Shown: positions 11,481-23,805, counted from the first letter of the stretch. The stretch is 64,000 bases of DNA from Ursus arctos (GCF_023065955.2 NW_026622808.1:47876475-47940474), one strand, 5' to 3'. The notes: a model not told the origin generated them from the letters alone. Made by a program: numbers and translations.

Positions 11481-13010
11481 AGTTACTTAAAGTTTCAAAA
11501 TAGTAAAATGGACTTTGTTTTGTGTGTTAAGATTTGGTTTCAGTGCTCATATTGTCTGCTGTTGGAGGGACGGTGCTATTGCAACCTGAATGACTTAATG
11601 AATAGTTTTCAAGTTGTAAAAATTACTGGCAGGACACAAAAGCTGATGCAAAACGTGTAATTTAATGTGACAGATATGCACAGCCCCGAATAATTAATAA
11701 AAAAGATGTGTATACAAAGCCACATAAATATTTTAAGATTAATGGTGCATTTATAAGAAGTTCAACTATATGCAAAAACTGTCAAAGCAAACATTATTTT
11801 GAAATTTGTACCTATATGATTTCACTAGAGAGCACGAGATCAGGCATTAATGCTCTGTAATGTGTTAAAATATGGTATTTGACATTTTTGAGCAAGTGGG
11901 TTTGCGTGTCTGTTAGGGTTTAAATAATAACTAAAAGTGTATGAAGTAATGTTTGAATTAAACAATTGGGGGACTTAGGAAGCACATTTTGAAATATCTT
12001 TTAAGATATCTCAATAGTGGAATCAGAGTTTTGGGACCTAGGGTTGGAAACAATTAGTAGAAGCCTAAAATCCTGAGCTTTCATGTTGGTGTATAAATCC
12101 CATAAATCTCTTAATCACTCCTAGGGCAAGCTTTCATCTAATTTTCCCAAGAGAGAGTTATCAAAGCAATTCTCGGAGTTGAATTAGGGTATGTTGGAGC
12201 TCTTTGGAGGATAGGCTTCATATAGTTCTCATAAATCAATATGTATCCCAGGCTTGCCTAATATAATAATTGCATTAAATCCACTTTTTCAGAATGTGGT
12301 GCTATGACATTATCACAAAGTGTTACTGCAAAAAGGTTGAATATCTTTTCCAAAAATGTAAAACTAAGCCTTAGGTAAACAATAGAGTACATTTTATAAG
12401 GCTATCTCACAGTGTTTTTCTGGCGTGGCCTTTAACGTTACCTCTTGTCTATATCAACTAAAGGTATTTCACAACTAATTGTGAACTGCAATAACTACTG
12501 ATAAAAGATACAATGTCCTAACTTTTCTCAGCAGGATGGCAATCCAGTCAGAAGCATAGAAAACCCTGATGTGTATCCTTCACGTTCCTGGTCTGACTTA
12601 AAGAGGAAAATTAACAGAGTCCATAGTTAGAGCCCAATTACAACTTCCACTTTGTGTGTCAGCTAGCGTGAAATGAAACCCACTAAAAAACGTATCGTCT
12701 TCATAGCTCAGTGTGTTCTCCTTCCTGTTGTTCTATTTTAGGAGAGTGATAAACTCTGGCTCCCATCTCCTTGTCAAACGTGGGCATGCAAAACTAGCCA
12801 CTTTCTTCTAAAGTGTCCATGTTAATGATTCCAGCCATTCTTGAATCTTGACTTTTAGTGACATTTTCTTCATGATGATAATTTATCAAGCAATCTGTGA
12901 AAACTAGTGTCACAGCTCTGACTTCTGCTAGTTAGGTGTGGGGGCTGCATGCACCCTCTCCCATCTTCTACACGTTTTGTCCTTATGTTGATCTGTGAAG
13001 TACTAAGGAA
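11481..13010. other. Single-copy-looking DNA, no gene seen
   Basis: AT-rich, no family recognised, stops dense in all frames. Confidence 0.4.
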
Positions 13011-13024
13011 GAGAAATCTTTTTT

Positions 13025-13221
13025 ATTTTTTTAAAGATTTTATTTATTTATTTAACAGAGATAGAGACAGCTAGCGAGAGAGGGAACACAAGCAGGGGGA
13101 GTGGGAGAGGAAGAAGCAGGTTCACAGAGGAGGAGCCAGATGTGGGGCTCGATCCCAGGACTCTGGGATCACACCCTGAGCCGAAGGCAGATGCTTAACG
13201 ACTGCGCCATCCAGGCGCCCT
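13025..13221 (-). mobile_element. can-SINE, young subfamily, 14-bp TSD
   Basis: Minus-strand SINE whose A-tail appears as TTTAAAGATTTTATTTATTT at the left and whose GGGCGCCTGGATGG head lies at the right. GAGAAATCTTTTTT repeats flank it at 13011-13024 and 13222-13235. Confidence 0.96.
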
Positions 13222-13235
13222 GAGAAATCTTTTTT

Positions 13236-13545
13236 TAAAAACTATTTTATTGTGGTAAGAATACATGAGATCTACCCCTTAACAAATTAAAAAAAAAAAG
13301 ATTTTATTTATTTATTTGAGAGAGACAGAGAGGGCACAGGTGGGGGGAGGGGCAGAGGGAGAAGGGAGTCTGACCAAGGGCTCAGTGGTGGCACTCTGCG
13401 ATCATGACCTGAGCTGAAGGCAGACGCTTAACTGACTGAGGCACCCAGATGTCCCGAATTTTTAAAGGGTCAATACGTTATTGTTGAGTATAGGTACCAT
13501 GTTGTATTCTTTATGCTGCTGTATTTTAGTGGCCATGCAAGGTTC
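13236..13545 (-). mobile_element. L1M 3'UTR fragment split by a SINE
   Basis: Flanks 13238-13290 (TTTTATTGTGGTAAGAATAC) and 13456-13545 (TCAATACGTTATTGTTGAGT, then GTACCATGTTGTA) join to the L1M 3'UTR stretch that normally reads 'TTATTGTGGTAAAATA...TTAAGTGTACAAT'. The fragment is short and diverged. Confidence 0.55.
13291..13455 (-). mobile_element. can-SINE, older subfamily, shortened
   Basis: Minus-strand copy from an AAAAAGATTTTATTTATTT tail to a degenerate CATCTGGGTGCC head. Target repeats are only a weak AAATT/GAATT match. Confidence 0.9.
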
Positions 13546-14510
13546 CTGATGGGGCATAGTGATTAGTACCAGGGAAAGACAGAAAGAACTTCAGGAAGGT
13601 AGTTCAGGGGACGTACTGGTGAGGAGCAGGGAGGACACATACTGTGTCACAGAGTGGAATCTAGCTAAAGGATTTTCTGGACAAGCAGATGCCGCAGTCA
13701 AGTTCAGCCTTCTTGCTCAGATGTATTTTAGCTAGACGGAAAATGCTTATACAGTATCTATTAAATAAATCCACCCATCTGCCCAGATATGGGAAAAAGT
13801 TGTGTTAGCAGATTCTCAGGACTGTAGGAACTCCATTTTTCACCAAGGCATAATGAAAAGCTCTACTAGAAAGCTAATCCCTGTTTACTGCTGACCTAGT
13901 GAGGGATTGGAAGAGCATCTATTAATCCAAGTGAGAAAAAGCTGGATAATTACTGTTTTTTGTTTTTAGGATGTACTTACACATATATGTTTGAATGTGT
14001 CTGTCATTCTAGAAATGTACATTGCTCACAAAAACAGTAAAGCTACACTAAACTGAAGTAAATAGTAATTAAACTATGATTATCTGACTCAAAAGACAAC
14101 AAATTTATGCTTCTCATTCTTTCTTTGCTGATCGATTTTTCCAGTGTTAGCACAGCACCCCAGTGATTGAAGCCAAGTGGCAGCCTTGAAAGAGTTGATT
14201 TATTTATTTGCATTTACTAGCCCCCACCTTGTCTATCATGTAGGAAAAATGAAGTGCTTTGCCATATATTCCAGCTTTCAGAAAAAAAAAATTCACATAC
14301 ACTGGAAAGCTCTTAAATAAGTAGAGCAGGTGATACTGGCAATAACATTTTGAGGGATAACTTAACATGATACATCAGATATTCTCTCCAAAGCTAAGGT
14401 ACCTAGGCTGTGCCTCATTTCTCCCATCTTTCATAGGTAATATGGAGGTCTAATCATTTTATCCATTCTTTCTTCCTCATTTTGCTACATACAACATACA
14501 AAAACTTTTT
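13546..14510. other. Single-copy-looking DNA, no gene seen
   Basis: No recognised repeat or coding signal. Confidence 0.4.
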
Positions 14511-14514
14511 TTTT

Positions 14515-15355
14515 TCAGGTGGATCAAAGACCTAAGTATGAAAAGCAAAACTTAGATGTTAGGAGCATATTTTTATGATATGGATGCATAAAGAGCCAGA
14601 TTATAAGAGAAAAGATTGGTAGATTTGACTACATGAAAATAACAACTTGTATATAAAAAACAACTGTAAACAAAGTTAAAAGACAATGACACATGGGGAG
14701 AAGATATTTGCAAGATTTTAACAGAAAAAGCATCACTATCCAGAACCTATACATAATTCTTACAAAACAGTAAGAAGACAACCTAATAGAAAGAGGGGAA
14801 AGAGGTATGAATAGGTAAATCTCTGATATGAAAACCCAATAAACATGTTAAAAGATGCCCAGCCTCACTGGGAATTTGGAGAATACAAATTAAAACTATA
14901 ATGACAATATTTCAGGCTCTAAAATTTAATAGTTGATTCATACCAGGTGTTAGCCAACATAAGGTGAACGAGAGGATTTTCGTCAACTCTCGGAATAAGT
15001 GGAAATTAATACAACCACTTGAGAAAGTAAATTTGGTAATAATTAGTAAAGTTGAAGATAAGCATTCCCATTTTCAGGTGTATCACTTAGCTCCTGCATA
15101 TGCACCTTAAGAACATACGAGGATAGTCATTACGGCAATGAAAACAACTAGGGGAATGGACACATAAGTGACAGAATTCTATATGGTGGCTAAAATGAAT
15201 ACATTTGTCTTATATGTATCAAAATATAATGTTGGGTGAAAAGTAAGTTTTATTTAATGAAATTATTAAAATGAGCAGAAAAGTGCATAGAATAATATGG
15301 TATATATCAGGTGTCTATGACCCAGAATGGGTAGATGTTAACTTTCGTCATGCTT
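14515..15355 (+). mobile_element. Old L1 (L1ME-like) ORF2 3' part
   Basis: Order of ORF2 landmarks: GTGGATCAAAGACCTAAG, GACAATGACACATGGGGAGAAG, CCAATAAACATGTTAAAAGATG, then AATACAACCACTTGAGAAAG. Frames are destroyed. It continues for a few bases beyond the SINE at 15375-15576. Confidence 0.75.
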
Positions 15356-15374
15356 ACTTCAGCAATTATTTTTA

Positions 15375-15576
15375 TTTTTTCATTCTTTAAAAAAGATTTA
15401 TTTGTTTGAGAGAGAGAGAAAGAGAGAATGAGAGAGAGTACAAGAGCGGGGAGAGAGGGAGAAGGAGAAGATTCCACTGAGCAGGAAGCCTGATGCGGGG
15501 CTTGATCCTGGGACTCTGTAATCATGACCTGAGCTGAAGGCAGATGCTTAACTGACTGAGCCACCCAGGCATCCCC
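15375..15576 (-). mobile_element. can-SINE, older subfamily, 19-bp TSD
   Basis: Tail-to-head minus-strand copy with a GA-rich middle. Target repeats at 15356-15374 and 15577-15595 (ACTTCAGCAA[T/A]TATTTTTA class) differ by one base. Confidence 0.95.
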
Positions 15577-15829
15577 ACTTCAGCAATAATTTTTAAAGAA
15601 ATAAAATTCTACAGGTAAGTTTGAAACCCCCCCTTTCCACTTCCTCTGGACCTCGCCCTTTCCATGTTTCTCTCTCCAGAGGCAGCCTCTTTCTTGAGGA
15701 TGGTTTGTATCTTTCCCGTCCATATCTGTATATATTTGCTACATAAACTGTATCTAAATATTTTAGATAGATGGTATAATATTTTAATAATTTCATAACT
15801 AACAAAATGGTAGCTATTCATCTTAAAGA

Positions 15830-17090
15830 TAAATTAATGAGTTCAAAGCCACAAATTCCAAAACCCAAAAAAACTTATTCCCCAAAATAACTATTGATAC
15901 AAGAAGATACTTTAAAAATTCAATAACTGATTTTTAAAATAATAAAAATGGAGTATTACATAGTAGGACTTACGGAATGTGGTCAATATGTTCCTTAGAC
16001 AAAAATTCATCGTCTTTGATGCATTTAACTTAAGAATGAATTCAGAACAACTACTTTAAAACCTGAGCAAGTAGTTGGAGGGAATGATAACGATGACTGT
16101 AGACGTTAATGATTTAAAAACTCGTTCTTTGTAAAAATCAAGAAAATGAGCAAATTTCTAAAAAAATCTAAGAACATAAGAAGAAAACTTGGGAAGTGAA
16201 ATTGTGAAGAAAAAAGATGCAACCACAGAGAAAACAGAACTGAAAATGAACAGAGGATACTACGCAAATTGGTGTAATATATTTGAAAACATTATAATAG
16301 GAATATTTTTTCTGAAAACAAATATATAAAATCTTGACTCAAGAAGAAGTAAGACCTGAACAAAACATAACCAAGGGAGAAATTAAGGAAGTTATCACAG
16401 GCTCTTGCTCTAAATAATATAAATGAATTCCTTAATATTAAAGCAACAGATAATTCTTGTCCATTATAAACTAACTTGGACCACAGAGAAATGTGGGAAA
16501 CTGCCTAGGTCATTTTTCAAATTTAACAAATTTTGAAATCTACATGTGTCAAAGACAGCACTAAGTTCATTCTATAGATCTGTCTCACTTATGGTATAAT
16601 TGGCATTAAGAAGTAACTAACAATAGAATTAACCAAAATATATTAAAAGAATTCATCATATGGTATCAGTATATTAACTCATCAATAGAGCAAATAAGAA
16701 AAACCATGAGGCGGTCTCTTCAGGCTTAAATGGGCATTTTAGTGAAATTTAATGCTCATTACCTATTTAAATATCTCTTTAAAACTAATATTCAAACTAA
16801 TTATCCTTAATAAATCAACAAATTTCTATCTCAAATCTATATCAAATGTCATACATAAGGATGAAATGCTAGACGCATTTGTGTTAAATTAGAAATAAAA
16901 CCAGAATTCTATATTTAGCATTGTTTTTGAAATTCTAGAAGAGTGTTCCCCCCCCCAAAAAAACCCAGAAAAAAGTTGCATATATGGGGTAAAATAGAAC
17001 AAATGATCATTATTATTTGCAGGTGATTTTTTTTTTATTAAAAAAAACTCCAACAGAATCAATTAAAAATCTCTTAGAGTATAAAAGCAA
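15830..17090 (+). mobile_element. Very old L1 ORF2 remnant
   Basis: Weak but ordered ORF2 echoes: AAGTAAGACCTGAACAAAAC, GCTCTTGCTCTAAATAATATAAATGA, ATTCATCATATGGTATCAG, then CATCAATAGAGCAAATAAG. The reverse transcriptase frame is fully lost. A poly-C at 16947-16956 and poly-T/A runs at 17028-17047 interrupt it. The left part (15600-15830) resembles an L1M 3'UTR in the other orientation but is not firm. Confidence 0.5.
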
Positions 17091-17264
17091 TTGGAGATAC
17101 ATATATCTCCAATTATATATGTCCAATCTTTCTATAAAATATGTATATATTTACATATAAAATATGTATTTTTTAAATATGATATATACATATACACATG
17201 TATGTACATATATAATATATGTCTTAGTAGCTCTTCAACACATCAATCAAAAAATATAATTGAA

Positions 17265-17453
17265 GGGATGCCTGGTGGCTCAGCCGTTAAGCATCTGCCT
17301 TTGGCTCAGGTCATGATCCCAGAGTTCTGGGATCGAGCCCTGCATCGGGCTCCCTGCTTAGCAGGAAGCCTGCTTCTCCCTCTCACACTCGTCTTGCTTG
17401 GGTTCCCTTTCTCACTGTCTCTCTCTGTCAAATAAATAAATAAAATCTTTAAA
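17265..17453 (+). mobile_element. can-SINE, older subfamily, 11-bp TSD
   Basis: GGATGCCTGGTGGCTCAGCC head with one base lost from the GGGTGG motif, GTTCTGGGATCGAGCCC B box, and a (AAAT)n-ATCTTT tail running into a (TA)n stretch. ATATAATTGAA repeats lie at 17254-17264 and 17462-17472. Confidence 0.95.
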
Positions 17454-17959
17454 ATATATATATATAATTGAAAAAAAGATATATTATACATACACATATA
17501 CACACATCTCCCTCTCATTAAGATAAAAAACACTACCTTGGGAAAAATGGCAATATTAATAAAATATATGGGAAAAATACCCTACTGGTTAAAAGAATCA
17601 ACTAGTATACATTAAGAAAAAGCAGACATCACATGTTTTTATAGAGGAAGAATAAGTATCAGAAGGATAATTATTATCACCACATTAATATGTTAACAAT
17701 CAATTTTTTCACTTGACAAAATGATTCTAAAATTGATCTTGAGGGTTAAATGAGTGAGCCTCTACCACAGTGTCCAAGACATGGTAAACACTCAAGCTAG
17801 TGGCTTTCCTAACACAGCGACCCACTATTAGAGTCACTGATCTAGGCTCAGTCCCACCTGGACCTGGCAGAGAACAACTGAAGGCACATTCCCTCTAGTG
17901 AGACTGGCTCCTGAGAGGAAAGGAGAAAAAGAGGTGGAGCCTAACATCCATCAGCAGTA

Positions 17960-18620
17960 GACCAGAACGTTCACCTGTGGTCATGCCATTCAGAGAATAC
18001 TATTTAGCATTGAAAGTGAATTAAATACAGCCATATTCATCAAAGATAAACCTCGAAGACATAATGGTAGGAAAAGAAATAACTCACAGAGGAATCCAAG
18101 CAGTATGTTTCCATTTAGATAAAGCTCAAAACAGATAATGCTAAACAACCTAGTATTTCGAGATACACACATAGAAAGGAAACTTTTAAAGCAGAGGAAT
18201 GATGATCACAAAAGCCAGAATGGTGGTTATCTCTGGCAGCAGATAGGGGTTGTATTAACTAACAGTCACATACAGGGACCTTTGAAGGCACCTGGCAAGT
18301 TTAGCATCTTGAGTGATCTGTACATACGCATTTTCTTTTTTTTTCTTTTTTAAAGATTTTATTTATTTATTTGACAGAGAGAGAGAAGGTGAAAGAGAGC
18401 ACAAGCAGGGGGAGCAGCAGGCAGAGGGAGAGGGAGAAGCAGGCTCCCCACTGAGCAGGGAACCAATGCAGGGCTCCATCTCAGGACCCCGGGATCATGA
18501 CCTGAGCTGAAGGTAGATGCTTAACTGACTGAGCCACCCAGGTGCCCCACAGATGCATTTTCTGTATTCTTTTGTATGCATGATATATTTCAAATTGGGG
18601 GAAAAAATGGAGAAATGCTA
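17960..18620 (+). mobile_element. Old L1 3' end, split by a SINE
   Basis: Matches the L1M 3'UTR arrangement: AGTATGTTTCCATTTAGATAAAG, then AATGGTGGTTATCTCTGGCAG, then TGCATGATATATTTCAAAT after the SINE. No coding frame. Confidence 0.6.
18337..18548 (-). mobile_element. can-SINE, older subfamily, 15-bp TSD
   Basis: Minus-strand SINE. Flanking repeats ACATACGCATTTTCT (18322-18336) and ACAGATGCATTTTCT (18549-18563) differ at two positions. Confidence 0.95.
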
Positions 18621-18769
18621 TGAAAAATAAGAATTAGAAAAGCCTTCTCTCTATAATACCTGCATCTTAATTTTCCTAAACAAAGCATCACAATTAATTA
18701 CACTTTTATCTTTCTCTTTTGTAAAGATATCAGTTGGCCCCTTTCTATCTTTTGCCACTATTTTTTTTA

Positions 18770-19615
18770 ACTTAAAAATATTAGTTATAAATTCACATGG
18801 AGTTGCAAAGGGAACACGAAAAGGTTCGGGTATTCTTCACCTGTTTTTCCTCAATGGTTATGTCTTACAGAATTATACTACACGTTCAAATCAGTAACTT
18901 GACTTGGTGTGTATAGGTCTGTCATTTTATTACAGGTATAGATTTGTGTAACCATCACCATAATCAACATGCATAACAATTCCAGCACCACAAAGACTTC
19001 CCTCATGCCCTATCTTTACAGTCACACCCACCCCCAACTGCCCATTATCCTTAATCCCTGGCTATCACTAATCCTCTTCCCATCTCCATAATTATGTCAT
19101 TTGAGAATGTTATGTAAAGGGAATAACAGCACACGATTGGCTTTGTTTACTGAGCATAAGGCCCTTGATCCAAGCCCGTTGTTGAGTGTATCCATAGTTT
19201 GTACCCTTTTCTTGCTGAGTAGTATTCTGTAGTATTGCTCTACCATAGTTTAACCCTTCATTTACTGAGGGGCATTTCTATTATTTCCAGGTTTTGGCTT
19301 TTACGAATAAAAGTGCTGAGAACACTCATGTACAGGTTTTTGGGTGGACATAAGCTTTAATTTGTCTGGGATAAATACCCAGGAGCTTAACTACTTGGAT
19401 CATATGGTAAATGCATGATTAGTTTTTTAAGACACTGCCCAATAATTTTGCAGAGAAGCTGTATCATTTACATTACTACTAGCAATGTATGGGCGATTCA
19501 TTTCCTGTGTCTCTTCACCGGGATTGTCAGTATTCTTCATATTTTATCTGTTCTCACAGGTACAGAGTAAGAGCTCACGGTGGTACTAACTTGCATTCCT
19601 CTAATGGCTATTTTC
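18770..19615 (-). mobile_element. Old L1 (L1M) 3'UTR and ORF2 end, left part
   Basis: Plus-strand landmarks in antisense order: AACCATCACCATAATCAACA, GGCATTTCTATTATTTCCAGG, GGATCATATGGTAAATGCATG, then TTGCATTCCTCTAATGGC. The element is opened at about 19615 by an LTR and resumes at about 20042. Confidence 0.8.
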
Positions 19616-20041
19616 CTATGATTGCTATAACAAATTATGACAAACTTAGTGCCTTAAAAAACAAATTTATTATCTTACGACTTGTGGGGGGAGGTCAGAA
19701 ATCTAAAATGGGTCTGCAGGGCTATGTTACTTCTGGAAGCTCTAGGGGAGAATCCGTTTCCTTCCTTTTTCCAAACTCTAGAGACTGCCTATATTCCTTG
19801 GCTCGGGTCCTTTTTGGTCCTTTTCTCTGTTTTCGTATCATATCATGGCATCTTCTCTCTTCTCTGATCCTGCCTCCTCCTTCCGTTGTGATTACATCAG
19901 GCCCACCTGCATAATGCAGGGCGATCCTATCTCAAGACCCTTAATAACTTAATCACATCTGCAATGTTCCTTTTGAATACAAGACAACATATTTCCAGGT
20001 TCTGGAGATCAGGATAATGGGCATCATTCTGTCTACCAGGG
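19616..20041 (+). mobile_element. ERVL-type solo LTR (MLT2-like) inserted in L1
   Basis: Begins with ATTGCTATAACAAATTATGAC, shows CTCTAGGGGAGAATCCGTTTC, GTGATTACATCAGGCCCACC and CTTAATCACATCTGCAA, and ends CATTCTGTCTACCAGG. About 426 bp without any adjoining gag/pol/env sequence. The L1 reads through on either side, fixing the order of events. Confidence 0.75.
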
Positions 20042-20810
20042 CTCACGATGCTAAGCATCTTCTCATGTGCTCATTCGCCTTCCATACGTTCTCTTCGGGG
20101 CCGTCTTTTGTCCTTTTCTAAGAAGATTGTTTGGGTTTTGTTTTGTTTTACTGTTGAATTATGAGAGTTCTTGGTATATTTTAGATCTTTGTCAGATTTA
20201 AATAAGGTCTTTCTCAGACATCTTTAAATCTGTAGCTTGTCTTTTCATCTCCTTCACAGAGTCTTTCACAGAGCAAAGGTTTTAATTTAACTTTGATGGA
20301 GCCAAATTTACTGATCATTTTTCTTTAGGAATCATGCTTTTGGTGTCAAGTCCAAGAAGTCTTTGCCTACCCCTAGATCATGAAGACTCTCTCTAATATG
20401 AAATAGCTTCTGTAGTTTTATGCTTCAACCCATGATCTGTTTTGACTTACTTTTTGTAGAAGGTATAAGATTTAGATCACGGTTCTTTTGCTAACACTTT
20501 GTTTCTTTGCTGAAACTTTCCGTTGTTTCATCTGTTTCAAGTGTGTTTGTAATTACTCAGAAATGTTTTCATGATGGCTGCTTTAAAATCCTTATCTGAT
20601 AATTCTAACATCTGTGTCATCTTGGTGTTGGCATATGTTGATTGTCTTATTTTGTTCAAGTTGGGATTTCTTTGGTCTTTTGTATAGCTAAGTGGTTTTC
20701 AATTAAAGTCATTTTGCCATCCCTTAGGTTTGAGGTCTTTAGCCTGTCTGCCCTTTTCTCTCTACTTCTCAGACTCTTCTTCTGTTTTATATATTATGTC
20801 CAGGGATTTC
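20042..20810 (-). mobile_element. Old L1 (L1M), right part with internal deletion
   Basis: Up to about 20495 it follows the antisense ORF2 carboxy-terminal region (AGCATCTTCTCATGTGCTC, TTTGTCAGATTTAAATAAGG, TTTTGGTGTCAAGTCCAAG). From about 20505 it jumps to sequence typical of the ORF1/5' region (TTTCATCTGTTTCAAGTGTG, GATGGCTGCTTTAAAATCC, CTTGGTGTTGGCATATGTTG). Endonuclease and most reverse transcriptase are absent. Confidence 0.7.
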
Positions 20811-22245
20811 AGATGTGCCTAGCAGGAGGAACAGAGACAACTATCTTTACAGAAGTGGAAGTCTCTACAAATTACTTTTAATGGCATTTTCGTTACTGAG
20901 CACAATTAGGTCACAATATTTGAATTAAAAATTTCTTTCTGTTAGGTCCTATTGCCAGCATTTTGGGGAATATCCTTGGTTGTATGTCAGTAGTCATTGC
21001 AGGTGACTGCTTCATTCGCTAGGGTTTATGATTTTGAAATTTACCTCCAAAATCATAGGATATATGTCTGGATTGAAGCAGTTTTAGATATTAATAATTA
21101 ATTAGTGCAACTTCTAATATCTTTCCTAGAGAGTCCTAAGAGTTTTCGAAGTCAGTTGATTTGGAAAAAGTTAAATATCCTTGCACTTCGTATGAATCTC
21201 ACCCATGTAATTCTCTAACCCATATATGTCTAACCAGAGTTGTCATATTTGGTTGTCTAGACTGTGCACTGCACCACTCCAGGGTATGAAGTATACTCAC
21301 AATGCTTTCTTTTGTAAATACGATACAGGAAAGGAAAAATTATCATAGTGCCTGGCGTCTAGTCCACCATCACCTTTGACGGTCTTCATTAATCTTAAGT
21401 ATTCTTATTGGTTTACCAGCGTGGAATGACTTGTTCACGGTTATCCAGCAATCCTCAGGTGCAAAGTTAATTGGATTCTAAATCTCCTATCCTCTCTCTT
21501 CCTTCCATACATAAACACATTGCTTAAAAAGTACCACTGGGAGCCTAAGACTTTTTAAAGGCTGCAGTGATACAGACAAAAGGAGGTGGAGGGAGGGGAT
21601 TTACAGCTGACAGCAAGGTGATATTTCCATTAAGATTTCTTTCCATTTCAAGTTCTAGATTGAAGTCTCACATATGTCTGGCTTGGGTAAGGAACAAGTC
21701 GTTCCCAGCCTCATTTGTAGACTCTCTATATATCCCCATGGGTTGGAGATTCCCTGAGGGAAGTGATAACTCTACTCCTACCCTGCCTGAGGGAGGAGAA
21801 AGAAATGCTGTGAGCGCCAGCAGTGCAAGAGAGGGCTAAATGTTTTTCTCTTCTCTCCTGTTCAAGTGGTAGATAAGCATGAATATAATCCTTTCATTTT
21901 TATCTTTGTGTGTGTGGGGGGGGCAGTAACATAAGGAGCAAAGCATGGGCATAGCATTTATATTTTAAAGCAGGAAGCATAAGCATCTGTGAAAAGGACT
22001 TTACATTTTCACCTTAAAATACAGAAGTATCCAAAGAAGGAGAATTATGTGAATAAATATGGTATCTTGATTTTTTTTAATAACATTACCGACAACCACA
22101 AACAACACAAAAAGGTCAACTAAATGGAAGTCTCAACATGTTCCTAAATAACTGACTTTATAATGTAAAACATAAATTTTTAGGGGGTATCTCTAAACAT
22201 TCTTGGAAGAATCAAGTATTTCTTGGCTGCTAAAATTATTCATTT
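20811..22245. other. Single-copy-looking DNA, possible MIR remnant
   Basis: No gene recognised. A weak MIR-like stretch (minus strand) lies at about 21420-21490, around GACTTGTTCACGGTTATCCAGCAA. A G-run occurs at 21916-21923. Confidence 0.4.
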
Positions 22246-22260
22246 AAAAAGAATATGACA

Positions 22261-22455
22261 GGGGCGCCTGGGTAGCGCAGTCGTTAAACGTCTGCCTTCG
22301 GCTCAGGGCGTGATCCTGGCGTTACAGGATCGAGTCCCACATCGGGCTCCTCGGCTGGGAGCCTGCTTCTTCCTCTCCCACTCCCCCTGCTTGTGTTCCC
22401 TCTCTCACTGGCTGTCTCTCTGTCACATAAATAAATAAAATCTTTAAAAAAAAAA
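22261..22455 (+). mobile_element. can-SINE, young subfamily, perfect 15-bp TSD
   Basis: Intact head GGGGCGCCTGGGTAGCGCAG, B-box region, GGCTGGGAGCCTGCTTCTTC and a TGTTCCCTCTCTCACTGGC tail. AAAAAGAATATGACA repeats are identical at 22246-22260 and 22456-22470, and the A-tail is pure, so this is one of the most recent insertions here. Confidence 0.98.
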
Positions 22456-22470
22456 AAAAAGAATATGACA

Positions 22471-23422
22471 AACGGATTACAAATTAGTTTCAATTACTAA
22501 TACCTGGAGACCCCAAACTTACAAATGGTATCTACTTATAAATAATGTAAAATCAACGAGGCCATTTTAAGTAGTTTTTATAAATCATATATTTCTGGCA
22601 TTAGCTTTAAGTCATGAAATTTCACTTTATCTCAAACTCAAATTCTGCTAATATGTGAGTCAGCTTCTCTGGGTCTCAGGACCATAAAATGGATCCTTGC
22701 CTGCTTTAGCCATTTAATAAGGTAACTGTGAATGTAAAATCAGGTAGGAATTTGCAAAGTGTTTTAAAGAAATGTGTAAGTGGTTAACATGGTTGTCAAT
22801 TTATGCCGTCGATTTCAATGTTCTTAAGATTAAGGACAAAAACTAACACGAATTAGAAAGCATTGCACAACCTGGACCCCCTTGCCTACCTACCCTGGCA
22901 ACTTCAACCCCATGGCTGGCTCACTCTGACTTGGCTCCCCTGCACGGCTGGAGCACGGGAGGGCCACCTACATGCTAACTCTTTCCTCCCCCACAGGGGA
23001 AGCAGTTGTATGCAGGTGGGATGAACAATTCCAGGAACTGGCCTCAGAGACATCCTGCAGTGAGAATGATTTCAAAAAGCTTAAAAAAGAAGGTCATCTG
23101 CTAATGGCATTGCAATGACAAAGTTCGGTGACACTGGCCACTCTGTTTCACTAATTGATGTTCCAGCTATTGCTGGAAGGGCAGTTTATCCTCTTAGGCA
23201 GAATTCTCCTTAGTTGTTGGGTAACAGGGATTCTTTAAGGGTCCTTTAGACTAAAGGCCAAGAAAGCAAGATCAATGCTATAGGCAATGGGGCAGATGAA
23301 ACCAAGCTATCAACTGGAAAAACACATGGCTCCTTTGCTATTGATAACGTCTTAGACTTTACATCTTCAAGTACGGAACTTTGCTAATTTTCTTGATGGC
23401 AGACGCAAAGACCATTCTAACT
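22471..23422. other. Single-copy-looking DNA, weak L2 at centre
   Basis: About 22865-22990 has an L2-like run (TTGCCTACCTACCCTGG, GGCTGGCTCACTCTGACTTGG). It is followed by a strong splice-acceptor-like tract discussed in the findings. No gene recognised. Confidence 0.4.
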
Positions 23423-23428
23423 CCTTTC

Positions 23429-23805
23429 TGAGCTAGTTTGCTAGGGCTGCCATAATAAATACCACAGACTCTGTGGCTTTAAGGACAAAAATTAATTTTT
23501 TCTGCATTCGGGAAGATAGAAGTCCAAGATCGAGATATTGGTTGGTTGGTTTCTTCTGAACGTCTCTCCTTGGCCGGCAGATGGTCTTCTCTGTGTCTTC
23601 ATGTGACCCTTCCTCCTGTGCCTGTGTGCTATCTCGTCACTGTTAAGGAAACGGGTCGTATTGGATTAGGACCTACTCTAATGACCTCTTTTCATTTAAT
23701 TACCTCTTTAAAGGCCCTGTCTCCAAATACAGTCAGTATCTGAGGTACTAGGGAGTTTGGATTTCAATATATGAATTTTGGGGCAACACAATTCAGTCCA
23801 TAACA
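23429..23805 (+). mobile_element. ERVL-type solo LTR (MLT2-like) with 6-bp TSD
   Basis: Complete about 377-bp LTR: TG start, TAGTTTGCTAGGGCTGCC, GAAGTCCAAGATCGAG, TGGATTAGGACCTACTC, TTTAAAGGCCCTGTCTCC, TATGAATTTTGGGGCAACAC and a CATAACA end. CCTTTC is repeated on both sides (23423-23428 and 23806-23811). No internal retroviral sequence, so it is a solo LTR left by recombination. Confidence 0.85.

Noticed and set aside
19489..19914. 141-codon plus-strand frame
   Set aside because: Crosses an L1/LTR junction, so it cannot be an ancient gene.
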